From Bacteroidales bacterium (GTDB lineage Bacteria > Bacteroidota > Bacteroidia > Bacteroidales > WCHB1-69): a DNA stretch of 6,782 bases. The position numbers and the translations under genes were made by a program. The notes under the pieces are model-generated. The model saw only the letters and a program-made list of their open reading frames with translations. It was not told where the DNA came from and did no database searches. The stretch spans positions 1-6,782 of the forward strand of contig JAQUGA010000136.1 in NCBI GenBank assembly GCA_028684405.1, written 5' to 3'. Each line of letters opens with the position of its first letter. The first letter of the stretch is position 1. Positions 1-4,887 of this stretch are shown piece after piece.

Positions 1-669
1 CCACACACTGCCAATATCATCGCTTGCTGGTTTTCCCCAATTAGCAAAAACTAAAATCGCAACCAGAATAAAAAAATGAGTAGCGGTTTGCCAAAGGGGC
101 CTTTTTTCGGGGATCGATTTAAACTCTTTTTGTTCTTTTGCTTTCACACGCTCCTCTTTCCGATAGATAAAAACCATGCTCAAACCGATTAAAATACTAA
201 AAATAATTGCTCCAATGGTTCGTGCCATGCCCAATTCCCAGCCAAGAATTCGAGCCGTTAGGATAATGGCTAAAATATTAATGGCAGGTCCCGAATACAA
301 AAACGTTACGGCAGGTCCCAATCCTGCTCCTCGTTTATGAATGCTCGAAAAAAGAGGCAAAATAGTACACGAACAAACTGCCAGCACGCTTCCTGAAATG
401 GATGCAATAGAATATGCCAGCCATTTTTTGGCGTTGGCTCCAAAATATTTTAAAACCGCTGCCTGACTTATAAAAATAGATATGGTTCCTGCAATGAAAA
501 ATGCGGGCAACAAACACAAAATTACATGCTCTTGTGCGTACCAACGAGCCAAATCCAAACTTGCATCAATGGCTTGACGAAATTCAAGATTCTCGAGAGG
601 CATAAAAAATACAAAAAGAAAAATCGTAGAAATCCATCCTAAAATTTTAAATTCTTTTTTCCAATCCAT
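1..669 (-). CDS. PF03773-type permease (ArsP-like / metal efflux), 3' end beyond window
   Basis: Polytopic inner-membrane permease, last gene seen of the arsR operon. The 223 codons in the window translate without a stop to the window edge, so the C-terminal part is missing. Hydrophobic segments lie at about residues 9-24, 48-68, 83-107, 119-140, 146-168 and 200-212. The diagnostic motif is C99-S-C101-T-I-L-P-L-F at the end of a membrane helix, followed by a second half-motif at 126-133 (SGPAINIL). Both match the DUF318/ArsP_1 permease family, whose members are linked to export of organoarsenicals or of Cu/Zn. A charged cytoplasmic loop (170-190, rich in K and E) precedes the next helix. The start is fixed by an in-frame TAA four codons upstream of the ATG. 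The gene sits 24 bp after the arsG-like gene. The family is clear; the substrate is inferred only from the operon. Confidence 0.88.
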   Translation of the reverse strand, partial: MDWKKEFKILGWISTIFLFVFFMPLENLEFRQAIDASLDLARWYAQEHVILCLLPAFFIAGTISIFISQAAVLKYFGANAKKWLAYSIASISGSVLAVCSCTILPLFSSIHKRGAGLGPAVTFLYSGPAINILAIILTARILGWELGMARTIGAIIFSILIGLSMVFIYRKEERVKAKEQKEFKSIPEKRPLWQTATHFFILVAILVFANWGKPASDDIGSVW

Positions 670-693
670 AATACATTTTTTTAGTTACGTAGA

Positions 694-1389
694 TTAAAAG
701 AAGAAAATGAGTACATAATAAATTCCAATTACAATAAATAAAATGGAGACAATACGCCTAAACCATTTTTCGAAAACTTTTATTTTATTGTATAAAGTCC
801 CAACGCTTCCAAGCGTGAATGCTATAAGCCAAGCAAAAATAATAACGGGAAGTGCGGTGGCAAGAGCAAAGATAATTGGCAAAAACAAACCATAAGGACT
901 GGCTATTGTTAAGGGAATTAATCCTCCAAAATACAAAACACCACTATATGGACAAAATGCTAAGGCAAATACTACACCCAAGAGAAAACTACTCCAGTAT
1001 GATTGTCCTTTTTGTTTGCTTATTTTTTCGGAAAAATTAAATCCTGGAAATTTAATTTTGACAATATCCAACATAAATAACCCTATCATAATTAAAATAG
1101 GTCCCAACAATTTTTCGCCCCAAGCTTGAAAAAGTTTTTGTATTTGAAATTGACTTGCTCCAAAATATAAAATTACACCGATGGTTGTATATGAAAAAAC
1201 ACGCCCCAAAGTGTAAAAAACACCACTCAAAAAAACACGTTTTTTGTTCTCCAAATTCTTACTAATAAAACCAATAGCAGTAATATTAGTAGCCAGCGGA
1301 CAAGGACTAATGGCTGTCATTAATCCAAGTGCTAGGGCAATTAAAATACCATATTCGGAATGGTTGGCTAAATCTTGTAAAAAATTCAT
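694..1389 (-). CDS. arsG: ArsG-family / CcdA-like (DsbD-type) membrane protein
   Basis: A 231-residue integral membrane protein with about six hydrophobic helices and a short cytoplasmic loop at 108-130. It belongs to the CcdA/DsbD-transmembrane superfamily. Helix 1 carries S28-P-C30-P-L-A-T-N and the symmetric second half carries F145-C146-P-Y-S-G. These are the paired cysteine motifs by which CcdA/DsbD proteins carry electrons across the membrane. Relatives next to ArsF-type genes are annotated as ArsG, an efflux permease for trivalent aromatic (aminobenzyl) arsenicals, after the arsEFG operon of Shewanella. It lies 10 bp after the arsF-like gene and 24 bp before the PF03773 permease, so it is surely cotranscribed. 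Family assignment is strong. Whether it exports arsenicals or moves reducing equivalents to ArsF cannot be told from sequence. Both cysteines are retained, which fits the redox role. Confidence 0.85.
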   Translation of the reverse strand: MNFLQDLANHSEYGILIALALGLMTAISPCPLATNITAIGFISKNLENKKRVFLSGVFYTLGRVFSYTTIGVILYFGASQFQIQKLFQAWGEKLLGPILIMIGLFMLDIVKIKFPGFNFSEKISKQKGQSYWSSFLLGVVFALAFCPYSGVLYFGGLIPLTIASPYGLFLPIIFALATALPVIIFAWLIAFTLGSVGTLYNKIKVFEKWFRRIVSILFIVIGIYYVLIFFF

Positions 1390-1399
1390 TTATTATGTT

Positions 1400-1822
1400 T
1401 TAAAGACCGCTCTTTACCAATTGAATAATTTTTTTTTCGATAAGTTCGGGATTTGATTTAGCATTTTGAAAAGCGAAGCTTGTAATATCTTCCACTTTTC
1501 CTTGAATGTCCAATATTAGGGACGAGCCAGCAATTTCATATTTTTCGGCAATGGCTTCATTCTCTTGTAGATCAATATTTATTTCTAAAAACTGAATTTT
1601 TTCATTATCAGAAAAGTTTTCAAAATAAGTTTTTTCTGCAACTTCTCCTACAGCGATACAAGTGGGACAACGTCTATCGCCATGAAAATAGATGAGCGAT
1701 ATTTCCGACATCTCTTGCGACAATTCAGTACTATTTTCAAGATTTGCATCCACTTCTTTAGGTTGACATGACACCAAAGAAAATGCAACTAAAAAAACAA
1801 AAACAGAATAATAAAGTTTCAT
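1400..1822 (-). CDS. arsF: ArsF-like thioredoxin-fold lipoprotein
   Basis: A 140-residue lipoprotein. Residues 1-18 form a signal peptide (K2, then a hydrophobic run) ending in the lipobox L16-V-S-C19, so Cys19 should be lipidated and the domain should sit outside the cytoplasmic membrane. After a linker rich in E, N and S (20-40) comes a thioredoxin-like fold: strand ISLIYFHGDRR, then the redox site C52-P-T-C55 and a helix, then strand IQFLEINID. The pattern HGxxRCxTC is typical of proteins annotated as ArsF, named as a subunit of a nitrophenyl (roxarsone-type) nitroreductase. I see no flavin-binding domain, so direct nitroreduction by this protein alone is doubtful and a thiol-electron role is more likely. 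The usual cis-Pro before the third strand is absent (G99-S-S-L-I-L-D). It lies 4 bp after the small thioredoxin gene and 10 bp before arsG. Confidence 0.82.
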   Translation of the reverse strand: MKLYYSVFVFLVAFSLVSCQPKEVDANLENSTELSQEMSEISLIYFHGDRRCPTCIAVGEVAEKTYFENFSDNEKIQFLEINIDLQENEAIAEKYEIAGSSLILDIQGKVEDITSFAFQNAKSNPELIEKKIIQLVKSGL

Positions 1823-1826
1823 AAGA

Positions 1827-2066
1827 TTAGATTTTTTTGTTTATAAAATCTTTGATTTCATTAACTGAAAGCATTCTCCCCGAAGCCATTACTTCATCGT
1901 CAATAACGAGTCCAGGAGTGCGTAAAATTCCATACTCCATGATGTCCATAATATCATCAACTTTAGTAATGTTTGCATCGATATTCATTTCTGCAACAGT
2001 TTTACGAACAGCTTCTTCCAATGTTTTGCATTTCGCACATCCGGTTCCTAAAATTTTAATTTCCAT
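1827..2066 (-). CDS. Small CxxC thioredoxin-like protein (redox-active disulfide protein 2 family)
   Basis: A 79-residue cytosolic protein of the TM0996/MTH895 family (Thioredoxin_3). It begins with strand M1-E-I-K-I-L-G and then the active site G9-C10-A-K-C13. A helix follows, then the cis-proline segment R49-T50-P51-G-L-V-I-D, strand EVMASG and a final helix. Length and layout match the family exactly. Such proteins are commonly encoded beside PF03773 permeases and ArsR regulators. In the Shewanella arsEFG arrangement the small partner upstream of arsF is called ArsE, so this may be its counterpart, but I do not assign that name on sequence alone. It lies 20 bp after arsR and 4 bp before arsF. 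With no signal peptide it is the likely cytosolic electron donor to the ArsG/CcdA-like membrane protein; that partnership is inferred. Confidence 0.88.
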   Translation of the reverse strand: MEIKILGTGCAKCKTLEEAVRKTVAEMNIDANITKVDDIMDIMEYGILRTPGLVIDDEVMASGRMLSVNEIKDFINKKI

Positions 2067-2086
2067 GATTTTAAATTATTTATGGT

Positions 2087-2401
2087 TTATAATTTATTTT
2101 CTAAAAAAAGATTTTTGAAAAGATTTTGAGCCTCTTCCCAGTTTTTTTGATTGATGCAATATTTTATCATGGGAGGATTTATTTCTCCTTGAATCAATCC
2201 TGAATTTTTCAATTCTTTCAAATGTTGCGACAAAGTAGAGCGAGCAATGGGCAAAATTTCTATCATATCTCCACTGTAACAGCAGCTACTGGCATTTATT
2301 ATCAAATATTCAAAAATCAATACTCTTGCCGGATGTCCCAATGCCTTTGCATAGCGAGCAAGCTTAACTTGGTCTTCGGAATAATCTGCTTTTTTTGTCA
2401 T
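2087..2401 (-). CDS. arsR: ArsR/SmtB-family transcriptional repressor
   Basis: A 104-residue winged-helix repressor. Residues 14-35 (L14 to I35, with A20-L-G-H-P-A-R-V) are the standard first helices. Residues 44-66 hold the helix-turn-helix with recognition helix I52-A-R-S-T-L-S-Q-H-L-K-E-L, and G68-L-I-Q-G-E into Y81-C-I-N is the wing. Likely metal(loid) ligands are the adjacent pair C40-C41 before the recognition region and C82 in the wing. This differs from the classic CVC motif within helix 3 of the plasmid R773 ArsR but resembles Bacteroidota homologues with a CxCGD-type motif. As first gene of the five-gene operon it probably represses its own promoter by binding the inverted repeat just upstream, and releases it when As(III), Sb(III) or a similar soft metal binds. 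The inducer is inferred. Confidence 0.9.
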   Translation of the reverse strand: MTKKADYSEDQVKLARYAKALGHPARVLIFEYLIINASSCCYSGDMIEILPIARSTLSQHLKELKNSGLIQGEINPPMIKYCINQKNWEEAQNLFKNLFLENKL

Positions 2402-2402
2402 A

Positions 2403-2427
2403 TTTCGTATTTCGTAGAATTACGAAA
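2403..2427. promoter_or_regulatory. Probable ArsR operator: 7-4-7 inverted repeat plus direct half-site
   Basis: TTTCGTA (2410-2416) and TACGAAA (2421-2427) form a perfect inverted repeat separated by GAAT. A second copy of TTTCGTA directly abuts on the ATG side (2403-2409). The site lies between the -7 box and the arsR start codon, over the expected transcription start, so a bound repressor would block initiation. The dyad is ArsR/SmtB-like in size. Binding by this ArsR is inferred from position. Confidence 0.7.
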
Positions 2428-2435
2428 CAAAGGTA
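2428..2435 (-). promoter_or_regulatory. -7 box of the arsR operon promoter
   Basis: Read on the minus strand this is TACCTTTG, an exact match to the Bacteroidota -7 consensus TAnnTTTG. Transcription would start near 2421-2424, giving a leader of about 20 nt before the arsR ATG. A clear -33 TTG at the usual 19-21 bp spacing is not visible, only an AT-rich tract. Confidence 0.6.
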
Positions 2436-2585
2436 TTATAAAAGAGATTAAAATAATTATCTTGACGAAGTTTTTAACACGAATATAACACAAAAAAGAA
2501 GTACGTTTTAAATTGTGAAATTTCCAACTGTCTGACAATTATAAAAAAAACCTCTAAAAAAACTAAAAAGATATTGTAAGACTAA

Positions 2586-2642
2586 TTTTGCTTCATTTTC
2601 TTTACCTCTGTCCTCGAAGGATGGAAAATGAAACGAGCAAAA
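2586..2642. repeat. Imperfect inverted repeat with inner TCCT-CGA-AGGA hairpin
   Basis: The left arm TTTTGCTTCATTTTC (2586-2600) is complementary to the right arm GAAAATGAAACGAGCAAAA (2624-2642), apart from a bulge of a few bases in the right arm. The centre carries a small stem TCCT/AGGA with loop CGA (2611-2621). A plus-strand TAATTTTG (2583-2590), matching the -7 consensus, overlaps its left edge, so a transcript could begin inside it. The function is unknown. Confidence 0.5.
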
Positions 2643-2653
2643 TTTACACTTCG

Positions 2654-2727
2654 TCTTTTCGCAATTCATCCTTTAGGCGATGAAGTGAGCTGTGCCGAAC
2701 TAATTTGAGGAAAAGATTGCGAAAAGA
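2654..2727. repeat. Perfect 12-bp inverted repeat enclosing 50 bp
   Basis: TCTTTTCGCAAT (2654-2665) and ATTGCGAAAAGA (2716-2727) are exact reverse complements. Inside is a shorter stem TCATC/GATGA (2666-2670 and 2679-2683). A competing pairing, CACTTCGTC (2647-2655) with GATGAAGTG (2679-2687, one mismatch), would exclude these. No T-run follows on either strand, so it does not look like a terminator. It may be a folded RNA or a remnant of a palindromic element. Confidence 0.55.
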
Positions 2728-2828
2728 AAAAAGTCCTGACGGCAGAAATAGCAATCTGTAATCCGTGATTGGCAATCGGTTTTGGATAATGGATTTTCGG
2801 AATTTTTAATTCGTAATTGATAAAATCT

Positions 2829-2836
2829 TACTTTTG
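2829..2836 (+). promoter_or_regulatory. -7 box of the nif3-like gene promoter
   Basis: TACTTTTG matches TAnnTTTG exactly and ends 13 bp before the ATG at 2850. Transcription would then start at about 2841-2844, giving a very short leader. This makes the in-frame TTG at 2817, which lies upstream of the box, an unlikely start codon. No clear -33 TTG is seen at the proper distance. Confidence 0.5.
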
Positions 2837-2849
2837 TAAAAAAACGTGT

Positions 2850-3947
2850 ATGAAAACATTTGAAATTTGTCAATACTTAGATTCTGTATTTCCTTTGGCT
2901 TATCAGGAGGATTATGATAACAGCGGCTTATTAATTGGCGATCCGCAAAATGAAGTTTTTGGGATATTAATTTGTTTTGATATTACCGAAAAAATTATAG
3001 ATGAAGCCATTGCTGAAAATAAAAATCTCATAATTTCGCATCATCCATTGATTTTCAAAGGATTAAAAAAAATAAACAACAGTTCATCCAGCGAACGAAT
3101 CATTATCAAGGCAATTAAAAACAATATTTCAATTTATGCTGCTCATACCAATTTGGATAACTCTAAAAATGGCATAAATGGCTATATTGGCGGCTTATTG
3201 GAACTAAAAAACACAAAGATATTAAGTCCAGTTGAAAATGATCTATTCAAGCTTATCGTATTTTGTCCCGAAGATCATACGGGAAATGTAAGAGAAGCTT
3301 TGTTTATGGCAGGTTCGGGCAAGATTGGAAATTACGACAACTGTTCTTTCAATTCAGAAGGTTTTGGTACTTTTCGAGGCAATGAATCTGCCACTCCATA
3401 CGTAGGCATTAAAAATGAAATTCATTTTGAGAAAGAGCAAAAAATCGAAACCATTGTTCCAAAACATTTGCTAAACGTCGTTTTATCTGCTATGATTAAG
3501 GCTCATCCATATGAGGAAGTAGCATACGATTTGATTCCTTTAAAAAATCTAAATCCCGAAGTGGGTGCCGGCATTGTGGGCAATTTGCCCAAATCTCTTC
3601 CTGCAAAAGATTTTTTAGAAATTTTAAAATCAAAACTTCAACTGCAAATCATTCGACATAATTCGAGCGATTTATCCAAAACAATTCATCGAGTAGCATA
3701 TTCTGGTGGAAGTGGTGCTTTTTTGATAAATTCAGCGGTACGCGAAAAAGCAGACATTTTTATCAGCGGAGATATCAAGTATCATGATTTTTTTGATTAT
3801 CAAAACCGCCTGCTAATCGCAGATATAGGACACTTTGAGAGCGAAAAGATGATACAAGATATTTTATTTGACGTATTGACGAAAAAATTTCCTAACTTTG
3901 CATGCTCTAAAGCAAAAAACAGTGAGAATCCTGTACATTATTTATAA
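2850..3947 (+). CDS. Nif3-like dinuclear metal centre protein (YqfO type, with CutA-like insert)
   Basis: A 365-residue cytosolic protein of the NIF3/YbgI/YqfO family (DUF34), often annotated as a GTP cyclohydrolase I type 2 homologue although the true activity is unsettled. The N-terminal half carries D21-Y-D-N-S-G-L-L-I-G and the metal ligands S63-H64-H65-P and H99-T-N-L-D103-N. The C-terminal half carries S306-G-D-I-K-Y-H312-D-F and G327-H328-F-E-S-E332, completing the two-metal site. Between them, about residues 126-240, is the PII/CutA-like insert typical of longer family members (KLIVFCPEDH, then KAHPYEEVAYDLIPL). All key residues are present. The start at ATG 2850 is preferred over the TTG at 2817 because the homologous N terminus begins at MKTFEI and a -7 box lies between the two. 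The zinc-ribbon gene follows after 31 bp, a pairing common in Bacteroidota that suggests a shared but unknown task. Confidence 0.92.
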   Translation: MKTFEICQYLDSVFPLAYQEDYDNSGLLIGDPQNEVFGILICFDITEKIIDEAIAENKNLIISHHPLIFKGLKKINNSSSSERIIIKAIKNNISIYAAHTNLDNSKNGINGYIGGLLELKNTKILSPVENDLFKLIVFCPEDHTGNVREALFMAGSGKIGNYDNCSFNSEGFGTFRGNESATPYVGIKNEIHFEKEQKIETIVPKHLLNVVLSAMIKAHPYEEVAYDLIPLKNLNPEVGAGIVGNLPKSLPAKDFLEILKSKLQLQIIRHNSSDLSKTIHRVAYSGGSGAFLINSAVREKADIFISGDIKYHDFFDYQNRLLIADIGHFESEKMIQDILFDVLTKKFPNFACSKAKNSENPVHYL

Positions 3948-3978
3948 TATACAAACAAAAGACAATTAGTAAATAGAT

Positions 3979-4836
3979 ATGGCAAAAACAACCCGCAAAA
4001 AAGAGACGTCGGAAGAGATACAATCACAGGAAAAAAAAGCAATGCCTGTAAACTCAGTAGACGTAGAAAAAAACGCTTCTGATGAAATTACCGTAGAAGA
4101 CAAATTAGTGGCTGTATTCAAACTTCAACTAATTGATTCAAAAATTGATAAAATTAGAACGATTCGTGGCGAGCTTCCTCTTGAAGTTCAAGATCTTGAA
4201 GACCAATGCAGTGGCCTGGAAACCAGAATCAATAAATATCTTGAAGAAATTAAAGAAATTGAAGATATAAATCAAGAAAAAAATGCTTCAATTAAAGAAT
4301 CTAAAGCCCTGATTAAAAGGTACGAAGAGCAACAAAACAATGTTCGTAACAACCGTGAATACGAAGCTTTGTCGAAAGAGATAAATTTCCAAAATCTGGA
4401 AATTACCTTAAACGAAAAAAGGCTAAAAGAACATTTGATTACCATGGAAAACAAAAAGAGCGAAATTGAGTTAACCAACAATAATTTGTCTCATTTGAAA
4501 AACGAATTAGAACTCAAACGCAGTGAATTGGATGACATTATTGCCGAAACCGAAAAAGAAGAAAAAGAACTTTCAGAAAAGTCTCAGGAACTTCAACAAC
4601 AAATCGACTCACGATTGCTAAAAGCCTATAAAAGCATTCGTGGCAATGCTCGCAACGGCTTGGCCATCGTTCAAGTTGAAAGAGATGCGTGTGGAGGTTG
4701 CTACAACAAAATTCCGCCTCAACGACATCTGGACATTAAAATGCATAAAAAAATTATTGTTTGCGAATATTGCGGTAGAATCCTAGTAGATGAAGAGATA
4801 TCAAACATTGCTCATCAAGTCGATCAAGCTGAATAA
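3979..4836 (+). CDS. Coiled-coil protein with C-terminal C4 zinc ribbon (COG1579 / zf-RING_7)
   Basis: A 285-residue soluble protein. The first 40 residues are a charged low-complexity extension rich in K, E and S. The family domain begins at about E40 with the conserved stretch VEDKL...LQLIDSKIDKIRTIRGELP. Residues 50-215 form a long heptad-patterned antiparallel coiled coil, with N124-N-R-E-Y-E-A-L near the hairpin turn. The C-terminal zinc ribbon has C238-G-G-C241 and C262-E-Y-C265, separated by a 20-residue loop with IPPQ. All four zinc ligands are present. Family members are nucleic-acid- or cargo-binding adaptors in some systems (for example the Chlamydia homologue linked to secretion and sigma-54), but the role in Bacteroidota is not established. 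It follows the nif3-like gene by 31 bp without its own obvious promoter and is followed by a terminator-like hairpin. Confidence 0.9.
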   Translation: MAKTTRKKETSEEIQSQEKKAMPVNSVDVEKNASDEITVEDKLVAVFKLQLIDSKIDKIRTIRGELPLEVQDLEDQCSGLETRINKYLEEIKEIEDINQEKNASIKESKALIKRYEEQQNNVRNNREYEALSKEINFQNLEITLNEKRLKEHLITMENKKSEIELTNNNLSHLKNELELKRSELDDIIAETEKEEKELSEKSQELQQQIDSRLLKAYKSIRGNARNGLAIVQVERDACGGCYNKIPPQRHLDIKMHKKIIVCEYCGRILVDEEISNIAHQVDQAE

Positions 4837-4853
4837 GCTACTAATAACTTTTG

Positions 4854-4887
4854 GAAAACTCTTTATGTTTTGTTATAAAGAGTTTTC
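4854..4887 (+). terminator. Perfect 13-bp stem-loop after the zinc-ribbon gene, over the next gene's start codon
   Basis: GAAAACTCTTTAT (4854-4866) and ATAAAGAGTTTTC (4875-4887) are exact reverse complements with an 8-nt loop GTTTTGTT. TGTTTTTGG follows, a weak U-tract. The stem begins 17 bp after the stop codon of the zinc-ribbon gene, a typical terminator position. Only 3 of 13 pairs are G-C, so termination would be partial at best. The preferred start codon of the downstream gene (ATG, 4865-4867) lies partly in the left arm and partly in the loop, so the structure could equally control translation. Confidence 0.45.

Larger units (their letters stand above)
2436..2828. other. Gene-free divergent spacer between arsR operon and nif3-like gene
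   Basis: About 390 bp with no supported gene on either strand. The first part (2436-2582) is A/T-rich and featureless. The part from about 2583 to 2780 is richer in G+C (43 of 100 bases in 2601-2700 by count, against 23 of 100 in 2481-2580) and full of inverted repeats, listed separately. The genes on both sides point away from it, so no terminator is required here. It could hold a structured small RNA, a regulatory leader or a decayed palindromic element. I recognise no known RNA family. Confidence 0.7.

Noticed and set aside
335..544. Minus-strand 69-codon open frame inside the permease
   Set aside because: It is out of frame with the permease, whose own frame has clear family motifs across the same stretch.
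1837..2118. Plus-strand open frame opposite the small thioredoxin gene
   Set aside because: It is a shadow of the thioredoxin and arsR coding sequence, with no recognisable domain.
2222..2488. Plus-strand 88-codon open frame opposite arsR
   Set aside because: It is antisense to the winged-helix coding sequence and runs through the arsR promoter and operator. No protein features are seen.
2654..2727. Bidirectional terminator between convergent genes
   Set aside because: The flanking genes diverge, and no T-run follows the stem on either strand.
2756..2800. Possible repeat shared with 6441-6462 (both contain AATCCG/CGGATT-like words)
   Set aside because: The two stretches match only in short blocks with several mismatches, so chance similarity in AT-rich DNA explains it.
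2817..2849. An upstream TTG start giving 11 extra residues to the Nif3-like protein
   Set aside because: The extra residues do not fit the family N terminus, and an exact -7 box (2829-2836) lies inside that stretch, so the mRNA probably starts after it.
4790..4864. ATG at 4790 as the main start of the TPR-like gene
   Set aside because: It would add 25 residues ahead of a well-formed signal peptide and overlap the zinc-ribbon gene by 47 bp. It is kept only as a possible alternative linked to the hairpin.
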